From JADGHQ01 sp045805385 (GTDB lineage Bacteria > Actinomycetota > Thermoleophilia > Solirubrobacterales > Thermoleophilaceae): DNA of 20,428 bases. This document shows positions 1-7,899 of the stretch, in pieces. The stretch spans positions 1 through 20,428 of the forward strand of contig JBJMLG010000093.1 in NCBI GenBank assembly GCA_045805385.1, in the 5' to 3' direction. Made by a program: the position numbers and the translations under genes. The notes beneath the pieces were generated by a model. The model had not been told where the DNA came from. It saw only the letters and a list, made by a program, of their open reading frames with translations, and did not search any database. Every line of letters begins with the position of its first letter. Position 1 is the first letter of the stretch.

Positions 1-1
1 C

Positions 2-613
2 ACCCAGCGCTTCCTGCCCTGGCGCCTGCGCTTCCCGCGCAGGGCGCTCGTGATCACCGCCCTGCTGGCGGGCGCCATCGCGCTCGCGGCCATCCTGCTG
101 CTCACGCAGACGAAGAAGGGCTCGCCCGGCAGCGCGCCGCCGAGCCAGGCCAGCGCGACGCTGCGAACGGTTAGCTTCGCCCCCACGGGCGTGCACGACT
201 TCGACCCGCTGGGCGACGGCCACGAGCACCCCGAGGCAGTCCGCAACGTGATCGACGACAACCCGTCCACGACCTGGACCACCGAGCAGTACAGCGGCGG
301 CAACCTCGGCAAGGCCGGCGTCGGCATCTACCTCGACGCGGGGCGGGGCGTGCTCGCGCGCCAGCTCGACCTCACCACCGGCCCGGGCGCGTGGACGATG
401 GCGGTCTACGGGACGAACGCGAACCCGGTGCCGCAGGACGTGGCGCAGTGGACACGGCTGAGCGGGGACCAGATCGTGAACGGGCCTTCGCACGTGAAGC
501 TGAACGCGGCCGGCAAGCCGTACCGCGACTTCCTGATCTGGATCACCAAGCTGCCGCCGTCAGGGCGCGCCGAGATCCGCGAGGTCACGCTGCGCGTGGC
601 TCAGAACCGGTAG
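2..613 (+). CDS. Membrane-anchored protein with F5/8 (discoidin)-like extracellular domain, 5' partial
   Basis: The reading frame is open from the first bases of the window and ends at TAG 611-613, so the N-terminus probably lies to the left. An in-frame GTG at 50 exists, but the residues before it (RFLPWRLRFPRR) are a basic juxtamembrane stretch followed by a single transmembrane helix (ALVITALLAGAIALAAILLL), so translation most likely continues from upstream. After a Pro/Ser/Ala linker, about 150 extracellular residues carry FDPLGDG, an IDDNPSTTWTTEQY motif and GVGIYLDAG, a beta-sandwich pattern typical of F5/8-type carbohydrate-binding domains. The same arrangement (cytoplasmic part, one helix, discoidin-like ectodomain) is known at the C-terminus of actinobacterial MviN/MurJ and of some kinases or pseudokinases. 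Which cytoplasmic domain is present cannot be seen. The 3' end overlaps the 3' end of the convergent ddl by 13 nt. Confidence 0.7.
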   Translation, partial: TQRFLPWRLRFPRRALVITALLAGAIALAAILLLTQTKKGSPGSAPPSQASATLRTVSFAPTGVHDFDPLGDGHEHPEAVRNVIDDNPSTTWTTEQYSGGNLGKAGVGIYLDAGRGVLARQLDLTTGPGAWTMAVYGTNANPVPQDVAQWTRLSGDQIVNGPSHVKLNAAGKPYRDFLIWITKLPPSGRAEIREVTLRVAQNR

Positions 614-1569
614 CGGCGCTCGCGCTCGAAGCGCTCGATGCCCAGGCCGAGCAGCCGGTCGAGCAGCTCGGGATAAGGCACGCCCGAGGCCTCGAACATC
701 TTGGGGAAGCCGCTCGTAGGAGTGAAGCCCGGGATGGTGTTGAGCTCGTTCACGAGCACGTTCTCACCGTCCTCCACGAAGAAGTCCACCCGGGCGAAGC
801 CTGAGCAGCCCACCAGGCTGTACACCTCTGTTGCCAGCGCCCGGATGCGCTCGATCACGTGATCGTCGAGGCGCGGCGGCACGACCAGCTCCATGCCGCC
901 GGGCGAGTACTTCGCCTCGAAGTCGTACCAGTCGGCGTGCGGGACCACCTCGCCCGGCTGCGATGCCTCGGGAGTGTCGTTGCCGATCACCGAGCACTCC
1001 ACCTCCATGCCAGCCGAGAACGCCTCCACAAGTGCGACTGGATCGTGCTCCCAGGCGAGCGACAGCGCCTGCTCGAGCTCGGCCTCGGCGCTGCTCACCT
1101 TCGAGATGCCGACCGACGAGCCGAGGCGCGCCGGCTTCACGAACAGGGGCATGCCGAGGCGCGACGCAAGCCTCGGGTCGTCGCCCTCGCGGAGCGCGAC
1201 GTAGTCGACCTGGGGGATGCCCGCCTGCGACATCAGCTCCTTGAACACCACCTTGTCCATGCAGAGCGCCGAGGCGAGCACGCCCGCACCCGCGTACGGC
1301 ATGCCGAGCGTCTCGAGCAGCCCCTGCACGGTCCCGTCCTCGCCGTAGGGCCCGTGCAGCACGGGGAAGACGATCTCGGCCCCGGCGACGGGCTCGCCAG
1401 GCGTCAGAGCGAGTGGCTCGCCGTCGAGGCTCCACGCGCCGTCGCGGGAGATCTCCACGAGGAGCGGCTCATGGCCCGCCTGCTCGAGCCCCTCGGCCAC
1501 CGACTTCGCCGAGGCAAGTGACACGTCGTGCTCGCTCGACCTGCCGCCGGCGAGCACGGCCACGCGCAC
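601..1569 (-). CDS. ddl: D-alanine--D-alanine ligase
   Basis: This ATP-grasp enzyme joins two D-alanines for the peptidoglycan stem peptide in the cytoplasm. The 322-residue product has the usual family length. It shows the N-terminal AVLAGGRSSEHDVSL motif with the substrate Glu, FPVLHGPYGEDGTVQG, MDKVVFKELM, the ATP-binding FVKPARLGSSVGISKV, the omega-loop region DWYDFEAKY, and the metal- and substrate-binding end FARVDFF...VNELNTIPGFT. The Tyr in WYDFEAKY points to D-Ala-D-Ala rather than D-Ala-D-lactate specificity (family knowledge). The start is GTG at 1569-1567: it shares one base with the pknB stop (TAGTG), and the protein then begins directly at the conserved RVAVLAGG. The open frame continues upstream, but that part only mirrors pknB. 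It is the last gene of the cell-wall/kinase operon and converges on the F5/8 gene. Confidence 0.95.
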   Translation of the reverse strand: MRVAVLAGGRSSEHDVSLASAKSVAEGLEQAGHEPLLVEISRDGAWSLDGEPLALTPGEPVAGAEIVFPVLHGPYGEDGTVQGLLETLGMPYAGAGVLASALCMDKVVFKELMSQAGIPQVDYVALREGDDPRLASRLGMPLFVKPARLGSSVGISKVSSAEAELEQALSLAWEHDPVALVEAFSAGMEVECSVIGNDTPEASQPGEVVPHADWYDFEAKYSPGGMELVVPPRLDDHVIERIRALATEVYSLVGCSGFARVDFFVEDGENVLVNELNTIPGFTPTSGFPKMFEASGVPYPELLDRLLGLGIERFERERRYRF

Positions 1570-3416
1570 TAGCCGGTCCCCCCGCCCGTCGGTGGCGTGC
1601 CGGTTCCGCCCGGTTGCTGAGTCGCGCGACCCACGTAGATGACCACCGTGCGGCCCTTCCTGAGCTGGCCGCTCTTCGGCCGCTGCTGGACCACCTGGCC
1701 GTCCTGGGTCGCGTCCGTCACGGACTTGTCCTTCACCTGCACGTTGAAGCCGGCGGCGCGGATCTGGTCGCTCGCCTGCTGTTCCGTGAGGCCCACCACC
1801 GTGGGGACCGCGGCGGTGTCGGGTCCCTTCGAGACCACGAGGCTCACGCGACTGCCCTCGTCGACCTTCGTGCCGGCGCTGGGAGCCTGCGAGAGCACCC
1901 GCCCCTCCGGCTGGTCCGAGGCCTGCTGCGTGGTGGTGTAGGTGAAGCCCCGGTCGCTCAGGGTCGACTTCGCCGAGTCCAGGTCGAGGCCCACCACGTC
2001 GGGCACGGCGATCTGGCGCGGGCCCGAGCTGACGAAGAGCTGCACCCGCGTTCCGACGTCCTGGCTCGTCCCGTTCGCCGGATCGGTGCCGATGGCGTCG
2101 CCGTTCTTCACCGAGGCGGAGTGACGCTGGTGCTCCTCGACGAGGAAGCCGCGCTTGGAGAGCGCCGTGAGCGCCTCGGGACCGGTCATGCCGCGCACGT
2201 CGGGAACGGTCTTCTTGCCCGGGCCGGTCGACACCGTGAGGTTCACGGTGGAGCCCTTGTCCGCCTTGTCGCCGCCGGCGGGATCCTGAGCCAGCACGAT
2301 GCCCGCGGACTGCTGGTTCGCCCGCCGCGTCGTGCGGATGTGGAAGCCCTTCTGGGTGAGCTGCGGGCCCGCCTGCTCGATTGCCTGGCCGGTCACCTTG
2401 GGCACGGTCACACGGTTGCCGCCGAGGACGAGAGCCACGGCGCCTGCGGCGACGCCCGCCGCCAGCAGGACCGCCAGCACGATCCACGGCCAGCGGCGGC
2501 GGCCGCGCTCTGGCGGCGGCGGCGGCGCGATCGTGGTCGGCGGGACGGCCGCCCAGGCAGCCGTGTCCTGGCCGCCGTTGTCGCCTGAGATGATCGCCGC
2601 GCGCGCCTCCTCGAGCGCCGCGATGAACTCGTCGGCGGACTGGAAGCGCTGTTCGGGCTGCTTCGCGAGTGCGCGGTTCACGACGGCCTCGAGTCGCGGG
2701 TTCACGCGCGCGAACTGAGCCAGTCGCGGCGGCGGCTCGCTCAGGTGCTTCAGCGCGATCGAGACGGCGCTGTCCCCCTGGAAGGGAACCTGCCCCGCCA
2801 GCATCTCGTAGAGGATCACGCCGATCGAGTAGAGGTCGGACGCCGCGGTCACGCCGTGTCCCTGCGCCTGCTCGGGCGAGAGGTAGTGGGCGGTGCCCAT
2901 GATCGAGCCCGTCTCCGTCATCTCGGATGCACCGGCGCGCGCGATGCCGAAGTCGGTCACCTTCACCGCGCCAGAGGGCCCGACCATCACGTTGTGCGGC
3001 TTGAAGTCGCGGTGGATCACGCCGCGCTTGTGCGCGAAGCCGGCGGCCCGCAGGATCGGTATCGCCAGATCGATCGCGCGCTCCTGCGGCAGCGGCGCCT
3101 CGGCCTGGATGATCTCCTTGAGCGTGCGCCCCTGGAGGAACTCCATCGCGATGTAGTAGGTGCCGTCGTGCTTGCCGCGGTCGAACACGTTCACCACGTT
3201 CGGGTGCTGCAGGGCGGCGGCGGCCGACGCCTCGCGGCGGAAGCGCTCCACGAACTCCTCGTCCTGGGCGAAGCGGCGGTGAAGGACCTTGAGCGCGACC
3301 TGGCGCCCGAGGTGCGTGTCCTCGGCGCAGTAGACGTCGGCCATGCCGCCCGACCCGATCCTGTTGAGGATGCGGTAGCGGTTGTCCACCAGCGTGTTCT
3401 CTGCGACCTCTGCCAT
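1569..3416 (-). CDS. pknB: PASTA-domain Ser/Thr protein kinase (PknB type)
   Basis: This membrane sensor kinase phosphorylates cell-division and cell-wall proteins in response to muropeptides or lipid II (family knowledge). The 615 residues comprise a Hanks-type kinase domain (about 14-270), a Pro-rich linker, one transmembrane helix (about 309-331) and four extracellular PASTA repeats (about 336-401, 402-470, 471-537, 538-600), each opening with a VPxVxG-like motif. Visible catalytic elements are the Gly loop IGSGGMADVY, Lys43, HRDFKPHN (Asp137), DFG (155-157) and SPEQ. The activation loop keeps the TET pair (Thr167, Thr169) that matches the autophosphorylated Thr171/Thr173 of mycobacterial PknB. 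The C-terminus is a Gly/Thr/Pro tail. ATG at 3416 overlaps the pbpA stop by one base (TGATG), and the stop overlaps the ddl start by one base. Confidence 0.96.
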   Translation of the reverse strand: MAEVAENTLVDNRYRILNRIGSGGMADVYCAEDTHLGRQVALKVLHRRFAQDEEFVERFRREASAAAALQHPNVVNVFDRGKHDGTYYIAMEFLQGRTLKEIIQAEAPLPQERAIDLAIPILRAAGFAHKRGVIHRDFKPHNVMVGPSGAVKVTDFGIARAGASEMTETGSIMGTAHYLSPEQAQGHGVTAASDLYSIGVILYEMLAGQVPFQGDSAVSIALKHLSEPPPRLAQFARVNPRLEAVVNRALAKQPEQRFQSADEFIAALEEARAAIISGDNGGQDTAAWAAVPPTTIAPPPPPERGRRRWPWIVLAVLLAAGVAAGAVALVLGGNRVTVPKVTGQAIEQAGPQLTQKGFHIRTTRRANQQSAGIVLAQDPAGGDKADKGSTVNLTVSTGPGKKTVPDVRGMTGPEALTALSKRGFLVEEHQRHSASVKNGDAIGTDPANGTSQDVGTRVQLFVSSGPRQIAVPDVVGLDLDSAKSTLSDRGFTYTTTQQASDQPEGRVLSQAPSAGTKVDEGSRVSLVVSKGPDTAAVPTVVGLTEQQASDQIRAAGFNVQVKDKSVTDATQDGQVVQQRPKSGQLRKGRTVVIYVGRATQQPGGTGTPPTGGGTG

Positions 3417-4861
3417 CAGCCCTTCCCGAGCATGTACTGGATGATCTGCTTCGCGATCGGGGCGGCGACCGTGCCGCCCTCTCCCTGAGTCCTCTCGACC
3501 GTCACCGCGATTGCGATCTTCGGGTCGTTCGCCGGCGCGAAGGCGACGAACCAGGCCTGGTTCGCGGCGCCGTTGTCCACCTCGGCGGTGCCCGTCTTGC
3601 CCGCCACCGGCACGCCGGGAATCTTCGCGGCCACGGCGGTGCCGTGGTCCACGACGCCCTCCATCATCTGCGTGACCTCGCGCGCGGTGGACTCCTTGAT
3701 CACGCGCTGAATCTGCTCCGGCTTGCGGCGGTCCTTCACGCGCCCGTCGCGCGCCACCACGCGGTCCACCAACTGGGGCCTCATCCGCACCCCGCCGTTC
3801 GCCACCGTCGCGGCCACCTCGGCCATCTGCAGCGGCGTGACGTTCAGGCGCTCCTGCCCGATCGCGACGCGGCCGATGTCGATCGCGTCGTGCTCGTCGA
3901 GCAGCTTCCCGCCGCGCCCGTAGACCCCGCTTGTGCGCAGCTCGTCCCTCGGGAGGTCGATCGGCGGCTTGCTGTCGAAGCCGAACCGTCGCATGTAGTC
4001 GAACATCGTGTTCTTGCCGAGCTTCTCACCGACCTCGCCCCAGACGGTGTTCACCGACTTGGCGAGGGCCTCTGTGAGCGTCAGGGCCCCGAAGTTGCCG
4101 CTGCCCTCCGTGCAGCAGTTCGACAGTGGCACGCCGCCCACGATCTTCGGCGACTTGCCGGACACGACCGAGTTCGGCGTGTACCTGCCGCTGTCGAGGG
4201 CGGCCGACGCCGTGACGATCTTCATGCTCGAGCCGGGCGGGTAACCCGCCTGCGTGGCGCGGTTGAACAGCGGCGAGCTCGGATCGCGGTTCAGCTGCTT
4301 GAAGTCCTGCGGGATGGTGTTCGGGTCGTAGTCGGGCTGGCTCAGCATCACGCGCACGCGGCCGGTCTTCGGCTCCATCACCACAACGGAGCCGCGGCCC
4401 TTTCCGGCGAGCAGCTGGCGCGCCAGGCGCTGCGCGCCCGTGTCGAGCGTCGTATGGAGGTCGAAGCCCTCCTGCGGGCGGTTCAGCAGCTCGTCCACTA
4501 TCGAGGAGAACTCGTTTTGGTTGCCCGCAAGAGCGTCGTTCTCGGATTTCTCGAGGCCGGCGCGGCCGAGCTGGATGAACGAGTAGCCGACCACGTGCGA
4601 GAAGAGGTTGCCGGTCGGATAGGTGCGCACGTAGCGCAGCGAGTTGCCGCTGCCCTGACGCTGGCTGCGCGCTGCGGCGTCGCCGTTGTCGGTGAGGATC
4701 AGCCCGCGCGGGATGCGCTGCTCCTGGAGCAGGCCGCGACGATTGGCGGGGTTGTTCTTGAGGCCGTCCGCGCCGAACGTCGTCCACCACGAGCTCGCGC
4801 CCACGAGCACGGCGAACAGGATCAGCATCAGCGCGAACACCTGGGTGATCTGCTTGTTCAC
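3416..4861 (-). CDS. pbpA: Class B penicillin-binding protein (PbpA-type transpeptidase)
   Basis: This D,D-transpeptidase cross-links peptidoglycan on the outer face of the membrane and usually pairs with the SEDS polymerase encoded next to it. The protein has 481 residues, the length of mycobacterial PbpA. It has an N-terminal membrane anchor (about 7-26), a PBP dimer region, and a transpeptidase domain with SSMK (Ser211 nucleophile, Lys214), SVN (269-271) and KTGT (422-425). The conserved GYPPGS context precedes the active-site Ser, which sits in SSMK rather than the commoner STFK. Two adjacent cysteines (249-250) lie in the exported domain, an uncommon feature. The start is GTG at 4861, which overlaps the rodA stop by 4 nt (GTGA). 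The next residues MNKQITQVFALMLIL form a natural anchor, which supports this start. Confidence 0.95.
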   Translation of the reverse strand: MNKQITQVFALMLILFAVLVGASSWWTTFGADGLKNNPANRRGLLQEQRIPRGLILTDNGDAAARSQRQGSGNSLRYVRTYPTGNLFSHVVGYSFIQLGRAGLEKSENDALAGNQNEFSSIVDELLNRPQEGFDLHTTLDTGAQRLARQLLAGKGRGSVVVMEPKTGRVRVMLSQPDYDPNTIPQDFKQLNRDPSSPLFNRATQAGYPPGSSMKIVTASAALDSGRYTPNSVVSGKSPKIVGGVPLSNCCTEGSGNFGALTLTEALAKSVNTVWGEVGEKLGKNTMFDYMRRFGFDSKPPIDLPRDELRTSGVYGRGGKLLDEHDAIDIGRVAIGQERLNVTPLQMAEVAATVANGGVRMRPQLVDRVVARDGRVKDRRKPEQIQRVIKESTAREVTQMMEGVVDHGTAVAAKIPGVPVAGKTGTAEVDNGAANQAWFVAFAPANDPKIAIAVTVERTQGEGGTVAAPIAKQIIQYMLGKG

Positions 4862-6159
4862 CGCACCACACCTCCGCCGCCGTGGCGCTCGCGGCGCGCG
4901 TGATCCGACAGGATCAGGAGGAGCGCGAGTAGCAGCAGGTTGGCGACGATCGAGCTGCCGCCGTACGACACGAGCGGCAGCGTCACGCCGGTGAGCGGGA
5001 TCACCTTCGTCACGCCGCCCACGATCACGAACACCTGGATGGCGACCACCGCGGTGAGCCCGGTGGCGAGCAGCTTCGAGAACGCGTCACCCGAGACCAG
5101 GGCAGTCTTGAAGCCGCGGTCGATGAACAGCAGGTAGACCACGAGCAGCCCGACAGCGCCGAACAGCCCGAGCTCGTCGGTGATCACCGCGTAGATCAGG
5201 TCCGTGTGCGGCGCCGGCAGGAGCGTGCCCCCGTAGGGCGACTGGAGCAGCGCCTTGCCGAAGCCCTTCCCGAAGAGCCCGCCGTCGGCCTGCGCGAACA
5301 GCCCCTGGGCGACCTGGTAGCCCTCCTTCTCGACGAGCCCGGGCTTGAACGGGTCCTTCCAGATCGTGACCCGATCCTGGACGTGCTTGATGTGGCTTCC
5401 GAGGAACCACGCGCCTAGCGCGAACAGGCCCATGCCGCCGGCCACGAACGACAGGCGCGAGGTCGCGACATAGAGCAGCGCCAGGAACGCGCCGAAGAAC
5501 ATCAGCGAGCTGCCGAGGTCGCGGATGAAGATCAGCATCAGCATCGCCGCGCCCCAGATGATCAGGAGCGGCCCGAAGTGCTTCAGGCTGATCTGCGGGA
5601 AGCGCCCGCGCACCAGCACGTCGCGCGTGTCGCGCAGGTAGCTGGCCAGGAAGATGATCACGCCGATCTTCGCGAACTCGGCCGGCTGGAACTCGAACGC
5701 GCCGAAGCTCACCGACAGGTACGCGCCGTTCGTCGAGCCGCCGATGCCGGGCAGCCGCGGCGCCAGCAGCAGCGCGATGCTCACCCCGGCGATGATGTAG
5801 CGGTAGCGCTCGAGCGTGCGGTGGTCGCGGAGGAAGACGATCGTCGCGCAGAACACGATCAGCCCGAACACGAACCACTGCGCCTGCTTGCGCGCGAGGT
5901 CCGGGTTGATCCGGTAGATCATCACCAGCCCGAAGCCGGCAAGCAGCGCCGCGAGCGGGAACATGAACGGGTCCGCGTCGGGCAGGCGCGCGCGTACGAA
6001 GAAATGAGCGAACACGCACAACCCGAGAAACACCGCGCCGTACGTCAGGGTCGCGGTGCTGATCTGTGAAGAGCGCGTTATGAGCACGGCCGTGAACCCG
6101 GCGGTCACCATGAGCGCCACCGGGATGAGGCCGAAGAACTCGCGGGTGCGCGCGGACAT
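4858..6159 (-). CDS. rodA: SEDS-family peptidoglycan glycosyltransferase (RodA/FtsW)
   Basis: This polytopic membrane enzyme polymerises lipid II into glycan strands together with its cognate class B PBP. The 433-residue product has about ten hydrophobic helices. SEDS signatures are FQPAEFAKIG, FIRDLGSS, the extracellular IWKDPFKPG segment that carries the essential Asp region, EGYQVAQGLFAQADGGLFGKG, TDLIYAVITDELG and GVTLPLVSYGGSS. The start is ATG at 6159, sharing one base with the pstP stop (TGATG); the frame stays open upstream, but that extension only mirrors pstP and is not membrane-like. The stop overlaps the pbpA start by 4 nt, so the polymerase and transpeptidase are coupled. Sequence alone does not separate RodA from FtsW; the position between pstP and pbpA matches actinobacterial rodA. 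Confidence 0.94.
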   Translation of the reverse strand: MSARTREFFGLIPVALMVTAGFTAVLITRSSQISTATLTYGAVFLGLCVFAHFFVRARLPDADPFMFPLAALLAGFGLVMIYRINPDLARKQAQWFVFGLIVFCATIVFLRDHRTLERYRYIIAGVSIALLLAPRLPGIGGSTNGAYLSVSFGAFEFQPAEFAKIGVIIFLASYLRDTRDVLVRGRFPQISLKHFGPLLIIWGAAMLMLIFIRDLGSSLMFFGAFLALLYVATSRLSFVAGGMGLFALGAWFLGSHIKHVQDRVTIWKDPFKPGLVEKEGYQVAQGLFAQADGGLFGKGFGKALLQSPYGGTLLPAPHTDLIYAVITDELGLFGAVGLLVVYLLFIDRGFKTALVSGDAFSKLLATGLTAVVAIQVFVIVGGVTKVIPLTGVTLPLVSYGGSSIVANLLLLALLLILSDHARRERHGGGGVVR

Positions 6160-7397
6160 CAGGAGGCGTGCGCCTGCTCGAGCGAGCGGACGAGGTCGAC
6201 CGCGTCCGAGCGTCCGCGTAGCTGATGGTCTAGAACCCGCTTGCGCTGCAGCTTCGGCAGCGACAGCGCCGGGACGCTGCTCTGGTACTCCTCCGTGTAG
6301 AGCTTGATCCCGAGCGGCAGCTCGTACGGCAGGCCCTTGAAGAGCGTCACCGCTCCCTGCTTGTCGGTGCCGACGAACCAGAACTGGCGACTCCCGATCC
6401 ACAGCCCGGCCAGGACGGCGGCAACCACGAGCACGCCCACCGCGACCTTGAGCCAGCGGGCAGCACGCCGCGGGCGGCGGCTCGGCCGGGGCTCGGCCGC
6501 GGGCGGCTCGGCGGCCGGCGGAGCCTCGCGCTCGGCCACTGCCGTCCGGGCCGCATTCGCCTCGGCGGCGGGGATGGCCATCGTCTCGAGCGCCGGATCG
6601 GGTCCAGCAGCGGCACCGTCACCGACGGCCACGGAGGTCTTCTGGCCCGACAGCGTGTCGGACTCCTCGTCGCGGGCATCGTCGCTGCCGAGCTTGAAGA
6701 GGACCACGGTGATGTTGTCGCGCCCGCCGCGGGCGTTCGCCTCCGCCACCAGGGTTTCGGCCGCCTGCTGCAGCGACGAGCGCACGCGCAGGATCTCGGC
6801 GATCCGGGCCTCAGAGACCATGCCGGTGAGGCCGTCGGAGCAGAGCAGGTACACGTCGCCTTCGCGCGCCGGGAAGCTGAAGGTGTCGACCTCCACGTCC
6901 GGCTCGGGCCCGAGCGCGCGCGTGATGATCGAGCGCTGCGGATGCACCTCGGCCTGCTCCTCGGTGAGCTTGCCCTGGCGGCGGAGCTCCTCCACCAGCG
7001 AGTGGTCCTGTGTGAGCCGCTCGAGCTCGTCGTCGCGGAAGCGGTAGGCGCGGCTGTCGCCCACGTGGCCGATCGCCACCTCGTTGCCAGACACCATCGC
7101 GGCGATCAGCGTTGTGCCCATGCCCGCGTGCGTCTCGTCGCGCTGCGCCAGCTCGTAGATGCGCTTGTTCGCCGAGCGGGCGATCTCCGCGAGCGTCTCC
7201 TCCGGGCTCGTGCCCTCACCCTGCGTCTGGTCGAACTCCTCTACGGCTATGCGCGACGCGACCTCGCCTGCCCTCGCCCCACCCATGCCGTCGGCGACGG
7301 CGAACACCGGGTCGGACTCGTAGAACGAGTCCTCGTTCGCGTTCCTCTGGCGCCCTACGTCGGTGAGCGCGGCTTCCTCGACTATCCGCAGGCCCAA
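6159..7397 (-). CDS. pstP: PP2C-type Ser/Thr protein phosphatase, membrane-anchored (PstP)
   Basis: This metal-dependent phosphatase reverses phosphorylation by the operon kinases. The 412 residues contain a complete PP2C domain (about 5-240) with NED (21-23), VADGMGG, GMGTTL, HVGDSRAYR, CSDGLT and GGRDNITVV, which supply the metal-binding Asp residues. A Pro/Ala/Glu-rich linker follows, then one transmembrane helix (about 315-335) and an extracellular tail of about 75 residues, the same layout as mycobacterial PstP. The start is TTG at 7397. An AGGAG lies 7 nt upstream, and the protein then opens with the family-typical LTDVGRQRNANEDS. It begins 4 nt after the fhaB stop, and its TGA shares one base with the rodA ATG. 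Confidence 0.95.
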   Translation of the reverse strand: MGLRIVEEAALTDVGRQRNANEDSFYESDPVFAVADGMGGARAGEVASRIAVEEFDQTQGEGTSPEETLAEIARSANKRIYELAQRDETHAGMGTTLIAAMVSGNEVAIGHVGDSRAYRFRDDELERLTQDHSLVEELRRQGKLTEEQAEVHPQRSIITRALGPEPDVEVDTFSFPAREGDVYLLCSDGLTGMVSEARIAEILRVRSSLQQAAETLVAEANARGGRDNITVVLFKLGSDDARDEESDTLSGQKTSVAVGDGAAAGPDPALETMAIPAAEANAARTAVAEREAPPAAEPPAAEPRPSRRPRRAARWLKVAVGVLVVAAVLAGLWIGSRQFWFVGTDKQGAVTLFKGLPYELPLGIKLYTEEYQSSVPALSLPKLQRKRVLDHQLRGRSDAVDLVRSLEQAHAS

Positions 7398-7401
7398 GGG
7401 G

Positions 7402-7896
7402 CTACTCCTGATAGCGGTACTCGGTGTCGCCGATGCGGATGCTGTCCGCCACCTTCAACTGCTCGGGCCGCCGCAGCTGGCGGCCGTTGAGGTAGGTCCC
7501 GTTGGTGGACCCCATGTCCTCTATGTACATGAACTGGCCGCGAGGGAAGATCCTCGCGTGCGCCGAGGAGGCGAACGGATCGTTCACCTCGATGTCCGCG
7601 GCATTCGAACGACCGAGCGTGGACCCCTCGGATATGTCGAAACGCGTCCCCGGGTCGTGCCCCATCGCCGCCACCACCTCGAGCCGCGGCCGCACCCCGG
7701 CGCGCAGGTCGGGCCCGACCGGTCGCTGCCGCTCGGCGCTGCGCGCGGCCGCGTTGCGTGGAGCGCCCTCCATCACCACGCTCGCGTCCTCGTGCCGGGA
7801 CAGGTCGCGCATCGCGCTGCGGGCGACCCACAGGAGGAAGAGATACAGCACGATGAGAAAGCCGAACTTGAGCGCGACGGCCACGGGGTCGTTCAC
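7402..7896 (-). CDS. fhaB: FHA-domain membrane protein (FhaB/FipA-like)
   Basis: This phosphothreonine-binding adaptor is expected to dock phosphorylated partners at the membrane. It has 164 residues: an N-terminal transmembrane helix (about 6-26), a polar linker, and a C-terminal FHA domain (about 73-162) with the canonical GRSNAADIEVNDPFASSAHARI and GSTNGTYLNG motifs (Arg, Ser, His and Asn of the phosphopeptide-binding face). Size and layout match mycobacterial FhaB/FipA. The start is GTG at 7896 with AGGAG 6 nt upstream, embedded in the last codons of fhaA. The gap to fhaA is 3 nt. The C-terminal codons CAG GAG TAG in turn supply the ribosome binding site of pstP. Confidence 0.93.
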   Translation of the reverse strand: MNDPVAVALKFGFLIVLYLFLLWVARSAMRDLSRHEDASVVMEGAPRNAAARSAERQRPVGPDLRAGVRPRLEVVAAMGHDPGTRFDISEGSTLGRSNAADIEVNDPFASSAHARIFPRGQFMYIEDMGSTNGTYLNGRQLRRPEQLKVADSIRIGDTEYRYQE

Positions 7897-7899
7897 GGA

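Noticed and set aside
1570..2487. Upstream extension of the ddl frame into pknB
   Set aside because: The extra residues are Arg/Gly repeats mirroring pknB; conserved Ddl sequence starts right at GTG 1569.
3644..4903. A 419-codon open frame on the plus strand opposite pbpA
   Set aside because: Antisense to an enzyme with all three PBP motifs in order; Arg/His/Leu-rich shadow without recognisable domain.
6160..6402. Upstream extension of the rodA frame into pstP
   Set aside because: The added part is not membrane-like and overlaps pstP; ATG 6159 in the TGATG junction fits the rest of the operon.
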